Shown here one piece after another: positions 54,715 through 64,000 of a stretch of DNA of 64,000 bases (its first letter is position 1; each line of letters opens with the position of its first letter). Both the position numbers and the translations under genes were made by a program. This stretch comes from Catonia carolina (lineage: Eukaryota; Arthropoda; Insecta; Hemiptera; Achilidae): positions 33,907,893-33,971,892 of the forward strand of contig JAQMRL010000006.1 of NCBI GenBank assembly GCA_035578175.1. Reading direction: 5' to 3'. The notes beneath the pieces were generated by a model, which had not been told where the DNA came from, did no database searches, and saw nothing but the letters and a program-made list of their open reading frames with translations.

Positions 54715-54865
54715 CGATTATAACGAAGTCGGTTGTAACGAAAATCCAGAAATAACGTGTAAAATACGAGTAATACTCGTAGTAAATTTAGTTGGTTTTA
54801 TACGTTACATAACACATTGTACAGCTGATATAACGAAAATTTTCTGTAAAATAAAAAAAAAAATT
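54715..54865 (+). repeat. Dispersed repeat shared with 8040-8200
   Basis: CGATTATAACGAAGTCGGTT, GAAATAACGTGTAAAATACG, TTAGTTGGTTTTA and AACACATTGTAC parallel the sequence at 8040-8200. A short palindrome ATACGAGTAATACTCGTA lies inside. Confidence 0.5.
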
Positions 54866-55077
54866 TTGCAATTCGTATTTTTTGTTTAATTTCGAAAACT
54901 ACCTCATCACGGATTTTTGTTCAGTACTGTGCATATTTAAAAGATTTAAAAAAAATTACATCAATATCTGCAGTCATTACCGACTTCTTTGTGGTTTTCT
55001 CTACATTGTTACTCTGTGAAATTATTGGTAAATTGCAGTATTATACTGTTTGCTGAGTATGTAATTACCATATTCTG
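54866..55077. other. No gene seen
   Basis: AT-rich unassigned sequence. Confidence 0.35.
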
Positions 55078-55690
55078 AGTAAAATAACAAAGGATGGTAG
55101 AAGCACAAGTGATATCAAAAGGAGGATTGCTCTAACTAGAAAAACCTTGAAATGAAACTTACTGACTATGTAGCTTACTGTCTACAAATCAGTAAGCTAC
55201 CGTAATGTAGCTTACTGACTACAAATCAGTAAGCTACCGTAATGTAGCTTACTGACTACAAATATGACTTACGTATTAGGAAAATTTGCTTAAAAAAACT
55301 ATGTTTGGAGTGAAACGTGGGTGATAGGGGCTGTAGAAAGGAAGAGAATAGAATCTTTTGAAATGTGGTGTTATACGAAAATGTTAAAGATTAGGTGGGT
55401 GGGCAATATATAAGTAATTTAGATGTTCTTGGCGAGTGGATTAAAAAATAAGTATATGGAAACATCTTACCAGTAGAAGGTATATATAAGACATCCAGGT
55501 ATTGGTATATCAATAATAGAGAATAATACTGAGGGAGTAAATTGTACGGGGAGGCAAAGGTTAAAATATATAAAGCAAATTATAAGAGATTTAGGCTGTT
55601 ACAGGTATGTAGATATGAAGAAACCGGCACAAGATTGAACAGCTTGGAGAACTGCAACAGACTAGTCGAGAGACTGATGACAAAAAAATT
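55078..55690 (+). pseudogene. RTE-like LINE remnant, family B, carrying a palindromic tandem insert
   Basis: Plus strand: KITKDGRSTSDIKRRIALTR, then the tandem array, then YDLRIRKICLKKLCLE-like, VKRG, VERKRIESFEMWCYTKMLKI, RKISIWKHLTS-like and GRQRLKYIKQIIRDLGCYRY, and a CQQTSRETDD-like end. This is the same order as at 1985-3800 in reverse. Many frameshifts. The normal linker KKAFEKKNxLLTTNID is replaced or expanded by the repeat at 55169-55268. Confidence 0.75.
55169..55268. repeat. Tandem 37-bp palindromic units
   Basis: Units begin TGTAGCTTACTG at 55169, 55206 and 55243 (period 37 bp). In the first two units GTAGCTTACT and its exact complement AGTAAGCTAC flank an 11-12 nt loop (for example GACTACAAATC), so each can form a 10-bp hairpin. 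The third unit is cut after ACAAAT. Confidence 0.92.
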
Positions 55691-55699
55691 TTGCCTGTT

Positions 55700-55770
55700 T
55701 ACCTCAGCACAGACCTACCAGGAATCGAACCCGCTACCTTTTTTGCCTATAATAGGTAGCTGATAACTAA
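55700..55770 (-). repeat. tRNA-like SINE head
   Basis: On the minus strand: CAGCTACCTATTATAGG, AAGGTAGCGGGTTCGATTCC (perfect B box) and TGGTAGGTCTGTGCTGAGG. Short; only the B-box half is well preserved. Confidence 0.55.
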
Positions 55771-56049
55771 ACTTCACTTAATACATCTTTCCTTCCGTAG
55801 GTCTCATAACACCATCTGTCCACCACTTTCTGATTCTTCTCACTTCTTTCGTCTAGCTGAAACCTGCAGCGAAATCTTCTGTGAAACCCGTTCTCCATTT
55901 TCTGTAGACGGCCGTACCCGAAGAGTTTATTATTTTAAAATTTCATCAATATAATTAAGTGTTCACTTTCCTTAAAATATGTTATTACTGACTAGATATA
56001 CCACAGTCAACTGACAGCTTCTAATCCACAATTAATGTATTTTCGTACG
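55771..56049. other. No gene seen
   Basis: Some LINE-like words (CTTTCCTTCCGTAGGTCTCA, GACGGCCGTACCC) but no assignable frame. Confidence 0.3.
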
Positions 56050-56365
56050 TGTTATTGTTAAGGTCATCAGTCAAAGGCTGTTTTGAACCTCTAAAGCCTT
56101 TACTAATATAAGTAAAACAAGGAGTGAGGTGGTTTATCATAACCTTCCTTACACAGTTGAAAGTATATTCATTAGCTGCCAGACCGGCCGAAAATCATCT
56201 ACTTTCCACCTTGCAAATGACACTTCATTCACAACAGGGTGTGATTGTATGATGAAATTCATTACTCACAGACGAGATAAGTGTGACTAGTGTCTTTTAC
56301 ACCTCTACCTCTTCTTTTCTTAAGTGCTTCGGTCACATAACTAGTTGACCATTGTATGAAAACTA
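56050..56365 (-). repeat. RepB, diverged, 5'-truncated
   Basis: Minus strand from TTATTGTTAAGGTCATCAGT through GTGTCTTTTACACCTCTACC to CATAACTAGTTGACCATTG. The first about 60 bp of the element are missing. Confidence 0.75.
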
Positions 56366-56996
56366 AATTATACCCACGAGGGATTAGCCAAATTTGCTAT
56401 GATTTAATTTAATTAATATTGTATTCTTTATTGGTGTTGTATCATCTTTTAAGTTTAATTTTATTATTTTTTTATTTACCTTGTCTCCTATTTCATTCAA
56501 TAAAACATTATTCACATTAAATAGTTTATTTGTTACGTAAATCTTTCTTTTTATGTATATTTATAATCAAATATAAAACAACTTAACAATCGTTAATTTA
56601 TCAATAAAAATAAGTTACTATTTATAAACAAAATTCAACTAATCTTTGTACATTTATCATTTTCTCATATACTCAATATAATAAGCACACAACTCCTCTT
56701 CTAATATATATTTTTCTAAATAATTATGAATGAATGAATGAATGAATAAATGAATAACTGAATGGGACGTTTAATAAAAAAAACATGTTGTTATCTTGAG
56801 GTTTTACGCCCCATTAAAAATAATTTACAATAATATTTCTTCTTCTTAGTTGCCTAGTAACCATATTTTGTTAATGAAAATTAAATAATTTTTAAATATT
56901 TTATCTTAATCAGCTGGAATTATTTATATTTATTTCAATATACTCAAATATAAACAAACCCAGATGTTAGTTAAATTTGTCTCATTACACCATGTA
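56366..56996. other. No gene; (ATGA)n microsatellite
   Basis: AT-rich. ATGA repeats (ATGAATGAATGAATGAATGA and on) at about 56726-56763. Confidence 0.6.
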
Positions 56997-57086
56997 ATAA
57001 GAAACAGAAATATTTTGTGTAGCCCTGGAACTAGCAGATCCAGTGCAAATAATTTAACACTCCATTTACCTGTTATGGGCATTTCA
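56997..57086 (-). repeat. RepB fragment, 5' end only
   Basis: Minus strand: TAAGAAACAGAAATATTTTG, ACTAGCAGATCCAGTGCAAA, ACACTCCATTTACCTGTTAT. This is the 5' part that the neighbouring copy at 56050-56365 lacks; about 630 bp of other sequence lies between them. Confidence 0.7.
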
Positions 57087-58784
57087 TAACTATTATTCTG
57101 ATTTTTTAGATTGCTTACAGAATTCAGGGGTCTTTTCTGTTACTTCCCCCTCCCCCAGCATATTTTTTCACATTTTGTGGATATTTCGCATGTAAGTTAT
57201 CTTACAGGATTTTTAATGATAAAAACGGAAAAAATTTACAAAAAAATCATTAATTAATATTTTTTTTGGCCTTCGGACCAGCCCAGTCAGTTAGCTGGTA
57301 GAAAGTCGTTATTATTTGTTAAGTTACTTTGGTTGGGCAAGCGACTTTGTAGGGTTACCAGCTGACAGCCATTACTTGACAAACACCACTGCGGGGATCC
57401 CTGTTCAAAAATTCATGCCGAATCACGCCAAAAAATACAGCGAAAACCAGCGATCAAATTGGGTGGTTGTCAATAAAGGACAGTTCCCGATAACAAATAA
57501 AAGCTAACAAAAAATTCAAGTTAACGTAATTTTTTTTCTTTTTAAAGTTAACGTTTAACTATTCATTGAAAGTTAATAAATTATTTAATAACATTTTATT
57601 TAATTATGTTAAAGTAAATGTTGTACTAAATGGGTTTATATTTCATTATTACATACAGTAACAATATTGAAAAAAAAAATAATGTATTTACTCTATCTAT
57701 ATTAACCTTAACTTGAAGAATATTGGTGTAAGTTTTTAAAAATATTTTCCACATTTTTATCGTTAAATATACTGCAAAGATTACATACAAAATATCCACA
57801 AAATGTGACAAATGTTTCTGGAAGGAGAGCGAATAGCAGAAAAGACCCGTGTTCAGACCTCCAAAAACATAAATGGAGGAGGTTTCAATAAAGCAACAGA
57901 CGATTGTCTTTTTAGTGTAAGAAGATACGTGATTACTTCACGAAACAGGATGTAATATTCTTATTCTGTAATTCGTTTAATATAAAGCATTTTAAAAACT
58001 AAACCAATTTTATGTAGGAACAAGGAAAAGATTTTGTGATTACAATACCAAAAAATAAATAACACAATTCAATTTTTAGATGTTTACAAAATGTTTTATT
58101 ACAAATTGACACTGTTAAAAGGGGAAAGCAAAAGTAAAATGAATATCACAGTGATACAGCAATCATAATAATTATTTAAATAAATACAGTACAATAAATT
58201 ACAGTACATTACAAATACAGTTAAATACAATTAAATATTACAGACTAGATACTATCTTAACGAATTATTATTTTTGTACATAAGTACCAACTATCATTAT
58301 TAATTACAATTACACATTTTTTTCTTTTCTTTGCTTATAATAATAATTTACCTGCATTTTTACACAAGATTTTAAATATTTTAGTTCGTAATTTTATTTA
58401 TTCATTTTGTACACGTTTATAAAAGCGATAAGAAAATTGTGTTTACTTTTTTTAAAATGATGTGATAATTTAAGAAATGAACTTAGTAAAATTGTAGGCC
58501 AAAATACAAATAAAAATGTAATACAATAATTTATTTAACATTTCAGTTATACAAAAAAGTTTTCATATTTTAAGAAAGATATAACAAACGTAAGATACAA
58601 TTATTTAAGTTGTGGGTAAACGATTCAGATAAATATTTCACAGTATTATGGCGTAACGATTTGTAATGAACGATTAACTTATGTACACAAAGAAATCTTT
58701 TCGTTACTTGTCTGGGAATACGATTTCTATTAGTAATTCTTTTATTTGGGATGAGATTTTCAACTATACACAATTTTAACAGCT
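57087..58784. other. No gene recognised
   Basis: AT-rich, with a more balanced segment at about 57270-57500 (GGCCTTCGGACCAGCCCAGT, CTGCGGGGATCCCTG) of unknown origin. Near 58190-58250 (ACAGTACATTACAAATACAG) the words are repetitive. No recognisable domain in any frame. Confidence 0.4.
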
Positions 58785-58870
58785 GTCTCCATGGCCCAGT
58801 GGTTAGAATATTAAACTGCACTGCAGTGAAAAGTGGAGGTCCTGGGTTCTATTCATATCTGGTCTTGGTT
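58785..58870 (+). repeat. tRNA-like SINE fragment
   Basis: Plus strand: CATGGCCCAGTGGTTAG (A-box region), CACTGCAGTG palindrome, then CTGGGTTCTATTCATATCTG (decayed B box). About 75 bp, tRNA-sized, but the arms do not pair as a tRNA. Confidence 0.5.
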
Positions 58871-59476
58871 ACAACTTTATTAAATTTTTAATAAACAATT
58901 TTTATAGGTCTAGCTTAAGTAGAAATATAAAACTCATCCAGAAAGTAAGAACCGTTTGCGCATATTCACCACGCATTTAATAGTATCAAAGATGGTTGTT
59001 CATACGTAGTTACTTTTTCTACTCGAGGGTGAAATCGCCTAGCTAACTGGTTCAAGTTCATACTAAACGTTATTGCTTGTTGTTAATCATATTCAAAAGT
59101 CGATGGGTACGACAGTTGTAAAATAGATTAGATATTACGTTGCTAAATTCGTGAATTGTTCCAAGCGTTTGAAAATAAAAGAATGAAATTGTATAATAAG
59201 AAAAAAGGGTTAGAATGTTTAACAACGGAAGACAAAATATTAGTGACGCAGTTACCCGTCTTTGGTCACCAATAAATTGGTGTTCTATATCGACGAAAAA
59301 ACTCGTTCCAATAAATTTTAAAACATTTTAATATGATCTACGCGTCCATAGCACAAAATTGTGCCTGAACATTTCCATTACAAAAAATTGTGTTTCAGAT
59401 TGGAACCAAACACATTTTATGTACCTTCACAAAAAACAAAACGCGTTGGAACAGCCTTAAGGGGTTTTGCACTGTT
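58871..59476. other. No gene seen
   Basis: Unassigned sequence; no recognised domain. Confidence 0.4.
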
Positions 59477-59486
59477 ATGATAAGAA

Positions 59487-59876
59487 TAAGAATGGAGTGT
59501 CAAATTATTTACACTCAATCTGCTCGTTGGAGGGCTAAAATAAATAGTTCTGTTTCTTATCACATGGTCAGCCAATTAAATAAATGACTGAATCATTTAA
59601 GAACAGAAGAGGTAGAGGTGTAAAAGACACTAATCAGAGTTATCTCCTCTGAAAGTAATGAATTTCATTGTACAGCCAGACCCTGTGGTGAATGAAGTGA
59701 AGGTGTCATTTACAGAGTGGGAAATATGTGCTTTTCAGAGGGCCCGGCATGCTGTTAAGCATACTTTTCCATCCAGTGAGGAAGGCAATGGTAAACCACC
59801 TCACTCCTCGTTTTACTTAGTAAAACCTCTAGAGGTTCAAACCAGCCTTTCGGCTGTTGACCTAAACAACAACAAC
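59487..59876 (+). mobile_element. RepB SINE-like element with 10-bp TSD
   Basis: Plus strand, 390 bp. Flanked by ATGATAAGAA at 59477-59486 and 59877-59886. It lacks only the first few bases of the element head and ends GACCTAAACAACAACAAC. One of the best-preserved copies. The 108-codon frame at 59658-59984 is repeat sequence. Confidence 0.92.
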
Positions 59877-59886
59877 ATGATAAGAA

Positions 59887-60164
59887 CAATATTTTTTTTA
59901 AACTGTCACAGACAATTAAACTTCATTTTTTTCAACGTCTTTTTATCTGAACAAATTCCCTTAGGCCAGAATTTAAAAAAATGATGAGATCAAAGTTTTT
60001 CAGATTTGGTTCAAATTGAAGAAGGCCAAATTCAAGGAAATGGGTAGTATTACGTTACTGTATATTAAAATTAGGGTCCACATATGAAACATGTTTTTTC
60101 AATATACATTGTGTAAATACAGAAATGTAGTTAAAGTTTTGCACATTTTTAAGTAATAATAATG
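59887..60164. other. No gene seen
   Basis: AT-rich unassigned sequence. Confidence 0.35.
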
Positions 60165-60375
60165 ACCGGCTTTGTAGCGTAGTGACATAAACATAATGTG
60201 ACACAACATAGAGACACATATCTGTTTACGTAAACAGTGAAGGTCCCGGGTTCGATTCCCGGCTAAAAAATTTTTAACACGTTACAACCCACTGCTACAG
60301 TACCAAAACCCACAGTAGTCCAAGCTACTACTTGGTCAAGCAGTATGACCAAGCTCTCCATACGAATTTAATTAC
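60165..60375 (+). repeat. tRNA-derived SINE, family 2
   Basis: Plus strand: GGCTTTGTAGCGTAGTGACA (A-box region), a perfect B box inside CCCGGGTTCGATTCCCGG, then a body TTAACACGTTACAACCCACT and GTAGTCCAAGCTACTACTTG, TCAAGCAGTATGACCAAG. The head-to-B-box distance is longer than in a tRNA. Relatives at 49270-49445 and 50761-50890 on the minus strand. Confidence 0.65.
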
Positions 60376-61696
60376 ACAAAAAAAAAAATAATAGCTAGAA
60401 ATAAACTTGTTAAGTTCCTACCCTATGTCCAAACCGTAAATACTTTCTGAATTATCATTATATTTTTGATCTTATTTTTTTAGTTGAAAATAGTTTCCCA
60501 AAATGTTCTTGAAAGTATTATAATCTATTAAAAATTATACTGCCATTAAGACGTTGTTGGTAACAACTTACTAACTTGAGCACGATTTTACTAAATTCAC
60601 CGTTTCTAATGTAGAGATAATTTAAAACCAGAAAAAACAATTGAATTTTTTGTTTAGTAATTTTTTATCGTTCTCATTATATTCAGCACATGACGAATTT
60701 TTGATGTAGATAATACAACAAAAAATAAATAAGCCTGAATTAAAATGGAACAGATTTGTATAACGGTTTTACGTATTTCTGGTTCACTAAATCTATGTAC
60801 AATCTGTTTTTATGTATTCTTAAGATAATGAATATTTATATTTTTTGATGATTCACTTATTTTCTAATTGTTCACAAATTTTTTTAGATTTTTTCATGTA
60901 ATTACATAATTATATATACAAAATTAATTTACATTCATACATTTTTATAGATAATACAATTATTTTTGATTTAGGAAGAACACGTTTTAGTGATTTTGTT
61001 TTCCTTTTATTTTTTATTTTTTTTTATAATGCAGTGAAAATATTTTAAAAAATTCACGTACTATTGTTAAAAATTTTATATCGTTTTAATTGTTTAATAA
61101 ATTAATGAATGATCCATACAAATTTATTTATAATAAATCTGCTAAACGGTTTAATTAAAATGTATGAACAATACGAAAATTTAGATAAAATTTTCAGAAT
61201 GATTTTTAATTATTTATTAATACCACAATAATTGCAATTAAAAGATAAATTTATTATGTTTATAAACTTTTTTAAATATTAATTATTAATATTATATAAA
61301 CTGATTGTACTCAAACCGAGTGCGTAATTTAAAAATATTATGAAATAATATTTTGTATCAAATAAAACTGACAAAATTCTTCGTTATAAATTATTTAAAT
61401 TGGATACAGATTATTTTTTTACAATATAATACATAACAAAACTTAGAATAACTAAAATATAATTAAGAAAGTCTATATAAGTCTTTTAAAATCGAGATTC
61501 TCCATAAACATTTCTGCTACGGATTGATGTGTAGAGTATTGTACAATTTTTTCAGAATTATTTATATTTGTACTGAAATATATTGTAGGATTCAGTTAGG
61601 TACAATGGTCAAAAATTTATTTGCTATTACCTATAGTTTTTCTTCCGTTGGAAAGTCTGTTGAAGATTTCAGCAGTCATACGCAATGAATCACATA
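60376..61696. other. No gene seen
   Basis: Extremely AT-rich. No coding frame, tandem structure or element ends recognised. Confidence 0.5.
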
Positions 61697-62379
61697 CAGT
61701 CAGACAACTTCTATAACTCGGATTTTCTATATTTTGAATTGAATTTCAGTTCCCTTCAACCTTTCAGGCATTTACCATGTAAAAATTCATCTATAACTCA
61801 AATTCCACCATTTCTCTAAGTCGAACTATTTATTACGTTTCTTTTGACAAAAATATGTACATAGTTCTCAAAATAGCGTTTCTGGTGTTTTGAAGAATGT
61901 AGGTACAGTGCTGCTTCTTTCATTTTAAGAAGAAATGTTCGACTATAAAAGGGTACAGATCCTCAAAATCATCTGGTTGTCTTTGTACTTTGTATAGGCC
62001 AAACAGGCGTAAACCAAAACAATAAATTTCTTTGAATGGACGAATCTTGGGTCGACTACAGAACAATAGAACCATAGTCTGTAGGTACAATGTACCATAT
62101 TCAGCATGTACTGCGTAACTAAAATAGAGTAATTTTGGAATACTGTATACAATAAATGTACAGTACTTAACATTGTAACCAATAGCTAAGCTAAATGCAA
62201 CGTACAGTACTGTATTACGGAATTGCGCATGTGCAGTAGGACTACATATTTAACAAGTTGTAGGCTACTGTATTAGCCTTCGTGGAATGTTCTGTTTTGT
62301 TTCTTTAGAATAACTGCTGATTTCTGTTACTCGAATTCCCCCAGAACCCTTGAGGGTTCGAGTTATAGAAGATCGACTG
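61697..62379. mobile_element. Short pogo-type TIR element
   Basis: A 683-bp segment between TA (61695-61696 and 62380-62381). The left end CAGTCAGACAACTTCTATAA pairs with the right end, whose complement is CAGTCGATCTTCTATAACTC, about 24 bp with several mismatches. CAGT ends plus TA target duplication fit pogo/Tigger-type elements. The interior frame at 61943-62182 has no recognisable transposase motif. Confidence 0.75.
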
Positions 62380-62381
62380 TA

Positions 62382-63447
62382 TTTACAAACTTATGCTTTG
62401 GCTCCACAGGCAGTTTGTTACAGCCTTTCACAAGCAGGTTTTACCCGTTTTTAAATATACTCAAGAATCTCATACAATCGGTAGTTCTACGCGCTGCTTT
62501 ATCCCTGCGAAAGAAACTTCTCGAATATACTGCTAAAAAAAGAACACGTTCCATCGTATGAGCAGTTTCTATTATAGACGTGTCTAAATAGCTTGACAGG
62601 CAGGATTTTTACTGCTTAACTGATTTTTTCGCCTCTTTGCCGTACATTAGCATATCTTAAAATTTTTCATTCCGTTAAACCTTTAGGATTTATCAACACT
62701 GATATTTACGCAACCACTGGCATCAGTAAAGAAGCATATAAATTTCACTTTGAAAACTGGAATTTTTAAATTTATAATAATAAATAAATATAGATAATAA
62801 ATTTTAAATGTTAGCAAACTCTACATTTATAAATTCTAAGAACTGCACAGTTCACCTCCTTAGGCCAGTAGGCCTATAGCTAACCCCGGCGCAATAGCAG
62901 AGATCCAGTTAATTTACTGCAGTTTCATTACTGGCAGTATTTTTACTGTTTTTATGAAGCAGGAAATTCACTACTTGTAGAGGAACTTGTACTGCCTGTG
63001 GAGGCATTGGAAGGGTATCTATTATCTTAAACCCGGCTTACACATAGCCCGTCATTTCACAAGTTATACGAGTCGACATTACACAATGTGGGGTAATAGA
63101 AAACAAAAATATTCCCTATCCAGGTAACACTGATGTCACAAATTTCCCTTTCTAGTCATTCTATCTGAATACAGCAATATTTAAATGTATCAAATCAAAT
63201 GAATAAAAACCACATTTAAGTACAAACGATTGTTTTCAATATTATCAGTAATATGAACGAGACTTTTCAAGACAATCTCGATTCAAAATATAGACAAATT
63301 CTTAATATATCTAACTAAATACTGAAAAAATACTAATTACCTTTATTATTTTAATTAATACTTAGGAACATCGTTAATACTATTTACAGTAAAGTTGACT
63401 TATCTTTTTCTTATTTTTTTTCAAGTAATTATATTTTTGTTTTTCAG
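62382..63447. other. No gene seen
   Basis: AT-rich. Octamer TAGGCCTA at 62869. The end of this stretch is a pyrimidine-rich tract (TATTTTTGTTTTTCAG) leading into the next feature. Confidence 0.4.
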
Positions 63448-63545
63448 ACTGCACTAGGAACAGGATGCCCATATCTTGTGTTAGATTGTCACGTAACTGC
63501 ATCTTGAGGAAGTGGCAAAAGTGATTCATGCTTGTCTCTGCCTTG
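63448..63545 (+). other. Putative host exon (98 bp), probably untranslated
   Basis: A balanced-composition 98-bp segment lies between a good 3' splice site (pyrimidine tract, TTTTTGTTTTTCAG, ending at 63447) and a strong 5' splice site (CCTTG followed by GTGAGT at 63546). All three frames contain a stop (for example CTRNRMPISCVRLSRNCILR in one frame, then WQK and a stop), so it would be a UTR or non-coding exon, or the end of a coding region. The plus strand is implied by the splice signals. This is prediction only; no other exon of the same gene is recognised in the window. Confidence 0.35.
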
Positions 63546-64000
63546 GTGAGTCACAACTGTATTAAAATAAAAAATATATTAATATAATTTATTATAAAAA
63601 AATAGCATTAATTTACTTTATAATCATTAATACCTATGTGTTAAAAATATCATTTTTACGTTTTCAATACTTCTAGGAATTTGAATAGTTGCAATAATAA
63701 TATGAAGTAGGTTATCACTTTTCCATATTATTCTGTTATACACAGTATAAAAAACACTTTCTGTTCAGGCAGGAAATTGTTTATTTTAGTACAATGCCAA
63801 CAATGTATACAAGAGAACCAAAGGTTTTTCCGTTACTGTTATTTTAAAAAAAGGGCGTACAGAAGAACATCTGACGCTTAGATATGTAGTACTTGTAATT
63901 TTTAAAACACAATCGTCACACTTGAACCTGTAGACATTATCATTTGTAATTGTAAACAATTTTGAACAAAAGATGTTCATTGGTTTATTAAACTTATCTA
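63546..64000. other. No gene seen
   Basis: AT-rich unassigned sequence to the window end; if 63448-63545 is an exon this would be intron. Confidence 0.35.

Noticed and set aside
60165..60275. Possible tRNA gene with B box
   Set aside because: Distance between A- and B-box regions is too long and a shared SINE body follows.
61943..62182. 79-codon frame as a transposase remnant
   Set aside because: No helix-turn-helix or DDE motif recognisable; only the TIRs support the element.

Overview
The window is AT-rich eukaryotic DNA made almost entirely of transposable-element (TE) remains. I find no intact host gene, no rRNA, no convincing functional tRNA, no CRISPR array and no bacterial-type gene organisation. 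The mix of elements (Tc1/mariner-like and pogo-like DNA transposons, RTE-like and Jockey-like non-LTR retrotransposons, tRNA-derived SINEs, a Helentron/DINE-like family) and the TE protein fragments look arthropod, most likely a large, repeat-rich insect genome such as a hemipteran or a cockroach/termite relative. That placement is inference; no host gene is present to test it.

Layout. 1-4.4 kb: RTE-like LINE remnants; one is split at a TA by a 940-bp Tc1/mariner-superfamily element (2201-3140) whose transposase has an in-frame internal deletion. 5.8-9.4 kb: a 394-bp SINE-like repeat (called RepB here), a Helentron-like repeat (RepA) and LINE fragments. 10.1-12.3 kb: a 5'-truncated Jockey-like LINE with a 37-nt poly(A) tail and a 188-bp tandem duplication across its 5' junction, then a 5'-truncated RTE-like LINE with a 13-bp target-site duplication (TSD). 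13.4-15.8 kb: RepA, RepB, a LINE fragment, and a complete RepB with a 10-bp TSD. 17.8-20.3 kb: a LINE fragment next to a 1.74-kb non-coding element with long terminal inverted repeats (TIRs), holding a second 503-bp TIR element. 25.1-29.6 kb: the most informative nest. RepA is split by a Jockey-like LINE with a 13-bp TSD. Then a RepB is split by an RTE-like LINE whose two reverse-transcriptase (RT) halves lie in inverted orientation between 10-bp TSDs, the structure expected of twin priming. 30.4-33.1 kb: more LINE remains. 33.3-35.3 kb: a pogo-superfamily deletion derivative with perfect TIR ends and repeated subterminal motifs. 36.4-38.5 kb: LINE and RepA fragments. 39.4-45.6 kb: RepA and RepB copies, one RepA carrying a LINE insertion and a ~250-bp palindrome. 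47.9-48.7 kb: a six-unit ~134-bp tandem repeat. 49-61 kb: tRNA-related SINEs, RepB copies, a 915-bp TTAA-flanked TIR element and a LINE remnant with an array of palindromic 37-bp units. 61.7-62.4 kb: a short pogo-type TIR element. Near 63.5 kb a 98-bp segment has good splice-site signals on both sides and is the only hint of a host transcript.

How the parts fit. LINE families B, C, D and G show RT motifs (FADD/YADD, FCYLG-like, SETW-like) but are all truncated or frameshifted. Families C and D end in short GAA/AAG-type tails and RepB ends in AAC repeats, which suggests that an RTE-like machinery mobilised RepB in trans. Nesting gives relative ages: RepA is older than the Jockey-like insertion at 26 kb, RepB at 27-29 kb is older than the twin-primed LINE, and LINE B at 2-3.8 kb is older than the mariner-type element. 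Everything is read by eye; identities are approximate and no database search was possible.
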